Of a DNA stretch of 7,691 nucleotides, positions 1-6,314 are shown in pieces (the stretch's first letter is position 1; every line of letters starts with the position of its first letter). Location: NCBI GenBank assembly GCA_003601535.1, contig PIXW01000181.1, positions 1 to 7,691 of the forward strand, read 5' to 3'. The position numbers were made by a program, and so were the translations under genes. The notes under the pieces are model-generated. The model had not been told where the DNA came from. It worked only from the letters and a program-made list of their open reading frames with translations, and ran no database searches. The stretch is from ANME-2 cluster archaeon (GTDB lineage Archaea; Halobacteriota; Methanosarcinia; Methanosarcinales; Methanogasteraceae).

Positions 1-30
1 TTCCAAAACGTTACAACCCCACGCATCGCA

Positions 31-42
31 TAATCTTAAGTA
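31..42 (+). promoter_or_regulatory. possible TATA-like element for aIF5A-speB
   Basis: The 64 bases before aIF5A contain an A/T-rich patch (TAATCTTAAGTA) about 25-30 bases upstream of the ATG at 65. In archaea a TATA box usually sits about 26 bases before the transcript start, so this position would give a leaderless or nearly leaderless mRNA. This agrees with the lack of a good Shine-Dalgarno sequence before the ATG. The match to the TTTATATA consensus is weak and the region is cut by the window edge, so this is only a candidate. Confidence 0.3.
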
Positions 43-64
43 CCCTGCTGCGGATTCATGATTT

Positions 65-448
65 ATGAAGGAACAGACCGAAGTCCGAAATCTCAAAGAG
101 GGCAGATATGTGATCATCGATGATGAGGTGTGTGTGATCAAGGGCATCTCAAAATCAAAGCCTGGAAAGCATGGATCTGCCAAAGCACGGGTCGATACCA
201 TCGGGCTCTTCGATGGGCAGAAGCGGTCGATCGTACAGCCGGTATCAGCCAAGATATTCGTGCCGATTGTCGAGCGGAAGACTGCTCAGGTTCTCTCGGT
301 TGCAGGCGATGTCGTGCAGTTGATGGATATGGCTGATTACGCCACATTCGAACTCCCGATTCCAGCGGAGTATAAGGATCGCGTGGTGGAAGGAAAGGAG
401 ATTCAGTACATCACCGCGCTTGGCAAGATGCGGATCGATATGCGTTGA
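65..448 (+). CDS. eif5A: translation factor aIF5A (hypusine-containing)
   Basis: This 127-residue protein has the length and two-domain form of archaeal aIF5A, the orthologue of eIF5A and bacterial EF-P. It binds the ribosome and relieves stalling at difficult peptide bonds, such as proline runs. The N-terminal SH3-like barrel (about residues 1-65) carries the signature loop SKPGKHGSAK (31-40). By comparison with eIF5A, Lys35 of PGKHG is the residue converted to deoxyhypusine/hypusine using spermidine. The C-terminal OB-fold (about 70-127) includes the usual QVLSVAGDVVQLMD stretch. The ATG at 65 gives the normal N-terminus; an ATG at 58 is out of frame. No strong Shine-Dalgarno is visible. 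Its TGA shares one base with the speB ATG (TGATG), so the two are almost certainly co-transcribed. The modifying enzyme, deoxyhypusine synthase, is not in the window. Identification is secure. Confidence 0.96.
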   Translation: MKEQTEVRNLKEGRYVIIDDEVCVIKGISKSKPGKHGSAKARVDTIGLFDGQKRSIVQPVSAKIFVPIVERKTAQVLSVAGDVVQLMDMADYATFELPIPAEYKDRVVEGKEIQYITALGKMRIDMR

Positions 449-1320
449 TGTTCGGACACCGTGTCTTTGCAGATGCAGTCTCTACTTATGAAGACGCTCG
501 CTTTGTGATATTCGGTGTGCCCTTTGATGCCACATCATCCTTCAGATACGGCAGCCGCGAGGCGCCTGATGCCATACGGAAGGCGAGTTACAATTTTGAG
601 ACGTATAATGATTTTTATGGTGTTGATCTGACTGATGTGCGCATACATGATCCCGGCAATCTCGATGTCGATTTCTGTTCTGATGATATGCTGTGCATGG
701 TTCACGATGCTGTTGCAAAAATTCTGCACGATTCAAAGATTCCGATTGTGCTCGGCGGCGAGCATACGCTGACTTACGGCTGTGCCAGAGCTTTTGTCGA
801 GATGTTTGATGATGCCGGGATAATTGTCCTTGATGCGCACCTCGATCTGCGTGATGAATATCTTGGGGCCAAACATTCCCATGCGTGTGTTTCAAGGAAT
901 ATCATCGATGATCTAACCGACCGGTGCGTTCTGATCGGTGTACGAAGCGGGTCTGCAGAGGAGTATCGCTATGCAAAGAAAAAAGAGATTCTCTGGCATT
1001 CTTCGGACGAGGTTCATGATAATGGGATCGAATCTGTGATGGAAAAGGCATTCGATGCGCTATCTGACTGTAAAAAAATTTATCTGTCCATCGATCTCGA
1101 TGTGATCGATCCGGGATATGCGCCCGGTGTTGGCAATCCTGAGCCGTTCGGGCTCGATCCGCGGGATGTGCGTGCTGTGATACGGATGGCTGCACCATAT
1201 ACAGACGGATTTGATGTGAGCGAGATCAATCCGGGGTATGATCATGGAGAGAGCGCGATGCTTGGCGCACGGTTGGTGCGGGAGTTTATTGCGGCGAAGA
1301 GCGCCTCTCAAATCCAGTGA
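448..1320 (+). CDS. speB: agmatinase-family ureohydrolase (SpeB)
   Basis: This 290-residue enzyme belongs to the arginase/agmatinase (ureohydrolase) superfamily, which hydrolyses a guanidino group to urea with a two-manganese centre. All metal ligands are visible: His106 in GGEHT, Asp129, His131 and Asp133 in DAHLD, and Asp216 and Asp218 in SIDLDVIDP. They are followed by the family stretch PGVGNPEPFGL. His145 (KHSHA) sits where the catalytic histidine is expected. Agmatinase (agmatine to putrescine plus urea) is the likeliest role, because the gene directly follows aIF5A, whose hypusine is made from spermidine. Aminopropylagmatine ureohydrolase, as described in Thermococcus, is a close alternative that sequence alone cannot exclude. 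I chose the ATG at 448, overlapping the aIF5A stop by one base; an in-frame TTG at 445 adds one residue. Translation is probably coupled to aIF5A. A T-rich terminator follows. Confidence 0.92.
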   Translation: MFGHRVFADAVSTYEDARFVIFGVPFDATSSFRYGSREAPDAIRKASYNFETYNDFYGVDLTDVRIHDPGNLDVDFCSDDMLCMVHDAVAKILHDSKIPIVLGGEHTLTYGCARAFVEMFDDAGIIVLDAHLDLRDEYLGAKHSHACVSRNIIDDLTDRCVLIGVRSGSAEEYRYAKKKEILWHSSDEVHDNGIESVMEKAFDALSDCKKIYLSIDLDVIDPGYAPGVGNPEPFGLDPRDVRAVIRMAAPYTDGFDVSEINPGYDHGESAMLGARLVREFIAAKSASQIQ

Positions 1321-1346
1321 TTTTTATATATTATTCCTGTTTTGTA
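1321..1346 (+). terminator. T-rich terminator after speB
   Basis: Directly after the speB stop there are five T residues, then TATATATTATTCC and a further TTTT. Archaeal intrinsic termination typically uses short T-runs without a strong hairpin, so this fits the end of the aIF5A-speB transcript. The convergent ugd gene ends at 1350, so the whole gap is 29 bases. The reverse strand here is A-rich rather than T-rich and gives no matching terminator for ugd. Confidence 0.5.
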
Positions 1347-1349
1347 ACC

Positions 1350-2615
1350 TTACCAGCAGATTCCCTCGTAGATCCCTCTGCCATGGTCGAGAGAAACCAC
1401 ACGCCTGCCATCGATCACAACGAGATTCTTCATTGCATCAAACTCCTTATCAAGCGATCTGAACTCGTCCCACTCGGTCATGATCAGACATGCATCAGCA
1501 CCGTTCAGCGCATCAAGAGCGCTCTCGCAGTAATCGATCTCCGGAAAGATCTTTCGCATATTCGGTTCTGCCAGCGGATCATAAGCAGAGACCTGTGCAC
1601 CCAGATTTAATAGTTCTGTTATCACAGGTATCGATCTTGACTCGCGTATATCATCGGTATCGTTCTTGAATGCGAGCCCGAGAACAGCAATCCTCCTGTT
1701 GCGAAGATCACCGATATGCTCCACAAGCAGTTTTACCATGCGTATCGGCTGCTCTTCATTCACCTCGATGACTGCGTTTAGCAGCATGGGATCGTATCCA
1801 AGCTCCTCTGCCTTCCCGATCAGTGCCCTGACATCCTTTGGAAAGCATGATCCACCAAAGCCTGCACCGGCATTCAAGAAATGTTCTGAGATCCGAAAAT
1901 CCTTCCCGATTGCAGACATGACATCGTAAACATCGATTCCGAGTTTCTTGCAGATGTTTCCAATCTCGTTGGCAAAGGATATCTTTGCGGCAAGAAACGA
2001 GTTGTTTGCATACTTGATCATCTCTGCTGTCCTGATATCGGTGCGTGTGATCTCGCATGGAATTCCTTCATATAATCTGGCTACCATCTCCACGGCACGG
2101 GGATCACCGCCTACGACGATCTTATCCGGGTTCATAAAATCATATACTGCTTTTCCCTCCCGGAGAAACTCCGGATTCATTGCGATCCCGACATTTTCAC
2201 CGCGAACGAGCGGTGCAACCACCTTCTCTGTCGTCTCAGGAACCACCGTGCTCTTGACAACCACAACATGATAGGATCTCTTGTCAGAGAGCGCCTCTCC
2301 GATACTTTTCGATGCTGAACGCACGATTGATAGATCGATGCGTCCATCTTCACCGGATGGTGTTCCAACGCAGATGAACGTGAGATCCGAATTCGGTATC
2401 GCATCGTTATAATCGGTTGTTGCCCGCAATCTGATTTCCGCATGTTTTTTCAGAAGTTCGGAAAGTCCTGGTTCATGGATCGGCGCAATCCCTGCATTGA
2501 TCCAATCGACCTTCTGCTGATCGATGTCCACGCAGATCACATCGTGACCGAGTTCTGCAAGACATGCGCCAGTAACCGTTCCAACATACCCTGTTCCAAT
2601 GATTGAGACGTTCAT
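1350..2615 (-). CDS. ugd: UDP-glucose 6-dehydrogenase
   Basis: This 421-residue NAD-dependent dehydrogenase belongs to the UDP-glucose/GDP-mannose dehydrogenase family. It oxidises UDP-glucose twice to UDP-glucuronate, a donor for surface polysaccharide and glycoprotein glycans. The N-terminal Rossmann domain has GTGYVG (7-12) and the acidic strand end VDID (29-32), then CVGTP and KSTVVP. The central helical part has EMIKYANN with Lys201. The catalytic cysteine is Cys257 in FGGSCFPKD (253-261). The C-terminal domain begins near 308 with AVLGLAFKNDTDDIRESRS. Length and motifs are complete. The ATG at 2615 gives the usual start just before the first strand. An in-frame GTG at 2630 overlaps the upstream gene's stop (GTGA) with AGGA upstream, and would add five residues. 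Either start implies coupling to the upstream PHP gene. Related UDP-sugar dehydrogenases (e.g. UDP-ManNAc) are less likely. No glycosyltransferase lies nearby. Confidence 0.92.
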   Translation of the reverse strand: MNVSIIGTGYVGTVTGACLAELGHDVICVDIDQQKVDWINAGIAPIHEPGLSELLKKHAEIRLRATTDYNDAIPNSDLTFICVGTPSGEDGRIDLSIVRSASKSIGEALSDKRSYHVVVVKSTVVPETTEKVVAPLVRGENVGIAMNPEFLREGKAVYDFMNPDKIVVGGDPRAVEMVARLYEGIPCEITRTDIRTAEMIKYANNSFLAAKISFANEIGNICKKLGIDVYDVMSAIGKDFRISEHFLNAGAGFGGSCFPKDVRALIGKAEELGYDPMLLNAVIEVNEEQPIRMVKLLVEHIGDLRNRRIAVLGLAFKNDTDDIRESRSIPVITELLNLGAQVSAYDPLAEPNMRKIFPEIDYCESALDALNGADACLIMTEWDEFRSLDKEFDAMKNLVVIDGRRVVSLDHGRGIYEGICW

Positions 2616-2626
2616 GATGCTTGATT

Positions 2627-3295
2627 TCACTCGATTCCTAATATCTCTTTCATCCGCCTGGAGAGTCCCCTGATCATCTGCGCTGCAAATATCCTCGCGG
2701 GAATACGGCTTCCATGAACGATGGTTCTCCCATCACAGATCGCATCCAGAACCGCTTGCTGATTGCGTTCTGCCATGATCTCTGTTGTAGCATATCCGAT
2801 CATCGGCACAGAGTGTGCATCGCTGCTACCCAGTTCAGGCAAACCCACCTTCCGCGCCATTCGTTCTGCCTTTCTATTCATCTCTCCTGTGATGAATCTG
2901 GAATTGAAAACTTCTACTGCGTCCAGATCCAGATCTGAAAAATCTCCGATGCCGTGACTCATTCGCTTGAACGGATGCGGCACCACAGCAATTCCGCCAA
3001 GTTCGTGTATGCGCACAATCGTATCTTCCGGAGTCTGTTCTGAAGGAATATCCTCCCGTATTCCGAGCGCTATGAGATGCCCTCTTGTTGTCGTGATCTC
3101 GACTCCTGGAATCACGATTAAAGGAATATCAAGTTCCTTTGCACGCTGTTCACCGACGATTCCACCTTTTACCGTGTCATGATCAGTGATTGCGATTCCG
3201 TCAAGACCGATATCCACTGCATGTTTCAATATCGAGTCGATCAGAGATTCGCAGTCCCTCGAATAGACCGAGTGGATATGAAGATCGAAATACAT
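2627..3295 (-). CDS. PHP-domain metal-dependent phosphoesterase
   Basis: This 222-residue stand-alone PHP protein is related to the PHP domains of histidinol phosphatase and of DNA polymerase subunits. All expected metal ligands are present. Numbered from the ATG at 3295, they are His6 and His8 (DLHIHS), Asp14, Asp38 and His39 (ITDHD), Glu66 (PGVEIT), His73, His107 (VPHP), Asp159 and His161 (SSDAH). The fold is a trinuclear metal centre that usually hydrolyses small phosphoesters or nucleotides; its substrate here is unknown. The preferred ATG at 3295 begins two residues before FDLHIHS and lies about 25 bases from a TATA element at 3316-3323, suggesting a leaderless message. An in-frame ATG at 3304 adds three residues but sits too close to that TATA box. 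The stop lies 11 bases before the ugd ATG and overlaps ugd's alternative GTG, so the two probably form an operon. Family assignment is firm; function is not. Confidence 0.88.
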   Translation of the reverse strand: MYFDLHIHSVYSRDCESLIDSILKHAVDIGLDGIAITDHDTVKGGIVGEQRAKELDIPLIVIPGVEITTTRGHLIALGIREDIPSEQTPEDTIVRIHELGGIAVVPHPFKRMSHGIGDFSDLDLDAVEVFNSRFITGEMNRKAERMARKVGLPELGSSDAHSVPMIGYATTEIMAERNQQAVLDAICDGRTIVHGSRIPARIFAAQMIRGLSRRMKEILGIE

Positions 3296-3315
3296 GGTGG
3301 TCATGGTGTGCAGAA

Positions 3316-3323
3316 CATATAAG
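3316..3323. promoter_or_regulatory. two-way TATA element between PHP gene and phosphodiesterase remnant
   Basis: The octamer reads CATATAAG on the plus strand and CTTATATG on the minus strand, so it resembles a TATA box both ways. On the minus strand its centre is about 25 bases from the PHP ATG at 3295. On the plus strand its centre is about 31 bases from the ATG at 3351 of the phosphodiesterase remnant. Both spacings fit archaeal promoters with very short or absent leaders. This is a positional inference; no transcript start is known. Confidence 0.5.
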
Positions 3324-3326
3324 CAT

Positions 3327-3339
3327 GTATCGATGATAC
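3327..3339. repeat. short inverted repeat (possible operator) in the divergent promoter
   Basis: GTATC and GATAC flank GAT as a perfect 5-base inverted repeat. It lies just outside the TATA element on the phosphodiesterase side. The position would suit an operator for a dimeric regulator, but arms this short arise by chance often, and no second copy was seen. Confidence 0.25.
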
Positions 3340-3350
3340 CTGATCATTGC

Positions 3351-3413
3351 ATGTTGGTTACCGGGCATCGAGGTACAGGGGCGATCGAGCCAGAGAACAC
3401 GATGCGATCGTTA
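3351..3413 (+). pseudogene. 5' remnant of a glycerophosphodiester phosphodiesterase gene
   Basis: Starting at the ATG at 3351, 21 codons encode MLVTGHRGTGAIEPENTMRS plus Leu. GHRG, five residues, then EPENT is the N-terminal active-site signature of glycerophosphodiester phosphodiesterases (GDPD/UgpQ family). These enzymes cleave deacylated phospholipids to glycerol 3-phosphate and an alcohol, and are normally about 230-250 residues long. The histidine and arginine of HRG and the glutamate of PENT are kept. After this the frame reads antisense into the 3' end of the phosphoglycolate phosphatase gene (open to 3578) and has no further GDPD features, such as the usual ELD motif. The remnant still has a TATA-like element upstream. 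I infer that a deletion removed the rest of the gene. A chance match is possible but unlikely with so many signature residues correctly spaced. Confidence 0.72.
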
Positions 3414-4088
3414 AACCTCAACCATCGAATTTCTCACGAGATACTCGATTGCCTCGACGACTCCTGCGCCATATTCTCTATCAGTAACGAGATCGGCAGC
3501 ACTCTTCAGCGATGGATGCGCATTTCCGACAGCGATACCAAATCCTGCCGCAGTTACCATCTGTATATCGTTTCCTGAATCGCCAATAGCAGCAACGTTT
3601 CGTATGTCGATATTCATCAGATCTGATATCCTGTGCAATCCGGTTCCCTTGTTCACGTTTCTGCTCTTCAGATGAATGGCATACCCGGAATCCACAAGCT
3701 CGATACCTCGATCGACGATGCGCTCTGCAGCAGCAGAATCAAAGTTCCTCCGGAGCGCTATCTCGGTTTTTCTGTAATCCGGGTCGATTTTCTGCAGATC
3801 GAAATGTTCTTTTAATGCAACAAATGCTCGTTCACATGCCTCAATATCGCCATCATAGTACTCCCTGCCATCGTAGTCAAGTGAGATCACACCACCATTC
3901 TCTGCGATGATCTGCCCGCCGGTTCCGATCAGTTTTGCTGCCGCCCTTGCAAAACAGAGCACATTTCCGGTTGCGAGTATGATTGGGACGTGGAGCGTTC
4001 TGATGCGCTCCACTGCACGGCAGTCGATGCTCCTGTCCTTATGGGTCAGCGTACCATCGATATCTATCGCAATCGCCTCGATTGTCAA
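3411..4088 (-). CDS. pgp: phosphoglycolate phosphatase, archaeal HAD type
   Basis: This 225-residue HAD-superfamily phosphatase matches the archaeal phosphoglycolate phosphatase group, which converts 2-phosphoglycolate to glycolate. The HAD motifs are complete: nucleophile Asp9 and general acid Asp11 in DIDGTLT, Thr40 in ILATGN, Lys147 in NKGTGL, and Asp170 and Asp174 in GDSGND. The cap region (about 80-150) follows the AENGGVI stretch, as in Cof/sucrose-phosphatase-like relatives, which are the alternative substrate classes. The start is a TTG at 4088 whose TTGA overlaps the radA stop by 4 bases. A good Shine-Dalgarno (GGAGGG) lies 9 bases upstream, and [15 protein letters not shown] is the expected N-terminus. 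The gene is therefore translationally coupled to radA. Its TAA stop lies inside the phosphodiesterase remnant, so the last residues (about SMVEV) may have been reshaped by the deletion. Confidence 0.86.
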   Translation of the reverse strand: MTIEAIAIDIDGTLTHKDRSIDCRAVERIRTLHVPIILATGNVLCFARAAAKLIGTGGQIIAENGGVISLDYDGREYYDGDIEACERAFVALKEHFDLQKIDPDYRKTEIALRRNFDSAAAERIVDRGIELVDSGYAIHLKSRNVNKGTGLHRISDLMNIDIRNVAAIGDSGNDIQMVTAAGFGIAVGNAHPSLKSAADLVTDREYGAGVVEAIEYLVRNSMVEV

Positions 4089-5059
4089 TCGACCAAACCC
4101 TCCGGGGTCACCGAGAACAATGCCTCACCGTCTGGTAGATTTGGGGAATCGACCAGTTTTGCAACCCGTTTGTCACCTTTCGATTTTCGAAGATATATCC
4201 TGAATGTGGATGTGTGTCCGAGAATGTGTCCGCCGATAGGTTTCGTTGGATCGCCGAAGAACGCATCTGGCTTTGACATCACCTGATTGGTTACAAAAAC
4301 CATCGCATTGTTCAGATCTGCAAATCGCATGATGTTATGCAGATGCTTGTTTAATTTCTGCTGCCGATCAGCAAGCGTGCCTCTGCCAACATACTCTGCC
4401 CGAAAGTGTGCGGTCAGCGAATCCACGATGAGCAGACGTACCGGCTTCCCGGTATCCCTCAACGAATCAGCAAGTTCTGATGCAGACTCCATGAGGAGTA
4501 TCTGGTGATTGGAGTTGTATGCACGGGCAACGTGGATGTTCTTCAGGAACTCCTCGGGCTCATACTCTGTTTCGTACCTATTTGACAGCCCTTTCACCAT
4601 CTGTGCGATGCGATCCGGTCGGAATGTGTTCTCTGTGTCGATGAGGATTACAGATCCGTTCAGACCACCTTTATCAACCGGCAGTTGTGCGTTTACTGCG
4701 AGCTGATGTGCTATCTGTGTTTTTCCGGATCCAAATTCACCATACACCTCTGTGATCGCCTGCGTTTCAAACCCACCACCCATCATCCTGTCAACCTCTG
4801 TGCACCCCATACTGAGTCTTCCAACCTCCTTTCGCCGCTCGAGAATAGCATCACCGGTCTCGAATCCGCCGACATCAGCAGACCTTCGTGCAGCCATGAT
4901 GATCTTGGAAGCGGTAGACTCTCCAATCTCAGCGGTTCCTGCAAGTTCCGCGGGTGATGCAACCGCAATCGCCTCAACAGAATTAAATCCTGCGTCTCTC
5001 AGTTTCTCAGCGGTTGCAGGACCGATGCCTGGAAGTTCCTCTATGGACATTTCGTTCAT
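4085..5059 (-). CDS. radA: DNA recombinase RadA (RecA/Rad51 family)
   Basis: RadA is the archaeal strand-exchange recombinase. It polymerises on single-stranded DNA with ATP and drives homologous recombination and fork repair. The 324-residue protein has the full archaeal layout. A helix-hairpin-helix N-domain (about 5-60) starts at [16 protein letters not shown] linker follows with GGFETGDA, whose Phe66 is at the position of the subunit-polymerisation phenylalanine. The ATPase core has Walker A GEFGSGKT (107-114) and Walker B LLIVD (209-213). The DNA-binding loop region runs through [26 protein letters not shown]. The ATG at 5059 is preferred because AGGTTGATC lies 9 bases upstream. A TTG at 5074 would fall within that site, and an ATG at 5050 is also possible. 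The gene has its own upstream gap and overlaps pgp downstream. It is intact, and identification is secure. Confidence 0.97.
   Translation of the reverse strand: MNEMSIEELPGIGPATAEKLRDAGFNSVEAIAVASPAELAGTAEIGESTASKIIMAARRSADVGGFETGDAILERRKEVGRLSMGCTEVDRMMGGGFETQAITEVYGEFGSGKTQIAHQLAVNAQLPVDKGGLNGSVILIDTENTFRPDRIAQMVKGLSNRYETEYEPEEFLKNIHVARAYNSNHQILLMESASELADSLRDTGKPVRLLIVDSLTAHFRAEYVGRGTLADRQQKLNKHLHNIMRFADLNNAMVFVTNQVMSKPDAFFGDPTKPIGGHILGHTSTFRIYLRKSKGDKRVAKLVDSPNLPDGEALFSVTPEGLVD
4098..4103 (-). promoter_or_regulatory. Shine-Dalgarno deciding the TTG start of pgp
   Basis: On the minus strand GGAGGG lies 9 bases before the TTG at 4088, inside the last codons of radA. It is one of the clearest ribosome binding sites in the window and supports the non-ATG start. 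No ATG or GTG exists close enough to give the HAD nucleophile motif its normal distance from the N-terminus. Confidence 0.7.
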
Positions 5060-5068
5060 AATAATCAA

Positions 5069-5077
5069 GATCAACCT
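5069..5077 (-). promoter_or_regulatory. ribosome binding site of radA
   Basis: AGGTTGATC on the minus strand resembles the archaeal Shine-Dalgarno consensus GGAGGTGATC with one inserted T. It ends 9 bases before the ATG at 5059. This favours that start over the in-frame TTG at 5074, which lies within the site, and implies a leadered transcript. Confidence 0.5.
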
Positions 5078-5090
5078 GTTTGTTGAGGTG

Positions 5091-5134
5091 TATTAATCGT
5101 TTGGCATAAGCAGGGTGAAAGTGAACTATAACAC
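5091..5134 (-). promoter_or_regulatory. radA promoter region
   Basis: The 78-base gap between the MFS gene stop and radA holds two TATA-like candidates on the minus strand. CGATTAATA (5091-5099) would place the transcript start near the ribosome binding site. GTGTTATAGTT (5124-5134) would give a leader of about 44 bases that includes the whole ribosome binding site, and so fits better. No strong T-run terminator for the upstream fen-MFS transcript is seen here, so read-through into radA is possible. Confidence 0.4.
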
Positions 5135-5137
5135 GAA

Positions 5138-6310
5138 TCAAGATCGCCCCTTCACGATCAGCGCCCCCGCCGCAACCATCAATCCAGCGCAGATGTAGAA
5201 GGGTGATGCGAATCCGAGATATGTAGCGAACGTTCCTCCGAGCAATGGTCCGATCACCATCCCGATTGCACTTACCATCGGAAACAGACTCATCTGCTGT
5301 CCAACCATGCCCGGACTGGAGAGATCAGCGCCAGATGCAAGCGCTGGCACATTCACCACCGCAGAGGTTATACCTGCGATGAACATGAGTGTGAGCAACT
5401 GTGGAGTGGTTGTGGTGTGAGCCATTCCAACCACCAGCAGCGCGGTTGCCAGCAGTCCTGCCACAACCATATTTCTTCTGCCAATCCGATCCGATAATAT
5501 GCCGATTGGAGTCTGGAAGATCAGGCGTGCAGAAAAATGAGCGGACAGGGCGATGCCAAGCCCACCGATGGATGCGTTCAGATGCAGTTCATACACAGGA
5601 AGCAGTGTGGCTACGATCATGATCGCGAGCATCGTTGTGAATGTTGCATACGCAAGCAGTTTGATCTCGCTGTTTGAATTAAACTCTGTTCTCTTCTTGC
5701 TGACTCCCCGGGTTTCAGGGATCTCAGTTTCATGGGTCTCATCGACAAAGATGCTCACAAGGAGGATACTCAATAGTCCAAGAGCCGCACATGCATAAAA
5801 CCCGGCATCAAAACCCCATATCCCGGCGATTACGCCGCCAGTCGCGGGTCCGATCGCTGAGCCAGTGCCCCGAATCGTTGAATATATGCCCATCGATCTT
5901 CCTCGATTTTCTGGTGTGGATACATGGGTGAGCATCGCCAGAATCGCAGGGACCATTACCCCAACCATGATTCCCTGTGCAACACGGATGATCAGCAGCT
6001 GCTCGAACGTATCGATCTTCGCACATGCAGCAGACAGCACCACGAACCCGATGAGTCCGGTGAGAACGAATGGTTTTCGCCTGTCGAGTCTATCTGACAG
6101 CCGCCCCATCACAGGATATGATACGGCAGCAAATATCCCGAAGACGCTGAACACGAGCGCGGACTTGATCGCCAGACTCAGATCGGTGCTGCTGGATAGG
6201 CGGGTTATGTACAGCGGAATCAGGGGTATGAGCATCCCGGTGCCGAAATCCGCGAAGAATACCGAGACCGCGATGATATATATTTCAGTGGGAGTCCTGA
6301 ATGTGTCCAT
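5138..6310 (-). CDS. MFS transporter, probable drug/solute exporter
   Basis: This 390-residue integral membrane protein of the major facilitator superfamily has about 12 predicted hydrophobic helices in two halves. Motif A appears in both: GRLSDRLDRRK (69-79) after helix 2 and GILSDRIGRRN (270-280) after helix 8. A charged central cytoplasmic loop (about 189-215, rich in Glu, Lys and Arg) joins the halves. The TPENRGRSMG stretch near 132-141 and GPATGG (154-159) are typical of drug/H+ antiporter-like members, but the substrate cannot be read from sequence. The ATG at 6310 is preferred because AGGTGGGG lies just upstream, within the last codons of fen. A TTG at 6331 would add seven residues and overlap fen. 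Only 4 bases separate it from fen, so they are co-transcribed. It is full length with no visible damage. Confidence 0.88.
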   Translation of the reverse strand: MDTFRTPTEIYIIAVSVFFADFGTGMLIPLIPLYITRLSSSTDLSLAIKSALVFSVFGIFAAVSYPVMGRLSDRLDRRKPFVLTGLIGFVVLSAACAKIDTFEQLLIIRVAQGIMVGVMVPAILAMLTHVSTPENRGRSMGIYSTIRGTGSAIGPATGGVIAGIWGFDAGFYACAALGLLSILLVSIFVDETHETEIPETRGVSKKRTEFNSNSEIKLLAYATFTTMLAIMIVATLLPVYELHLNASIGGLGIALSAHFSARLIFQTPIGILSDRIGRRNMVVAGLLATALLVVGMAHTTTTPQLLTLMFIAGITSAVVNVPALASGADLSSPGMVGQQMSLFPMVSAIGMVIGPLLGGTFATYLGFASPFYICAGLMVAAGALIVKGRS

Positions 6311-6314
6311 CCAT

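Noticed and set aside
1..26. Minus-strand ATG at 26 opening a frame (MRGVVTFW) off the left edge
   Set aside because: Eight codons without a promoter at suitable distance or any recognisable motif cannot support a gene.
3..68. Open plus-strand frame from the left edge whose TGA overlaps the aIF5A ATG as ATGA, possibly the tail of an upstream gene
   Set aside because: Only about 21 codons are visible and the residues match no family I recognise, including arginine decarboxylase, which would be a natural neighbour. A TATA-like patch in the same bases is equally plausible.
542..895. 117-codon minus-strand open frame opposite speB
   Set aside because: The His/Gln/Arg-rich composition is typical of an antisense shadow, and speB on the other strand has all its catalytic motifs.
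3414..3578. Possible continuation of the phosphodiesterase remnant along its open frame
   Set aside because: The translation shows no phosphodiesterase motif and is the antisense of the phosphoglycolate phosphatase 3' end, so the remnant is taken to end near 3413.
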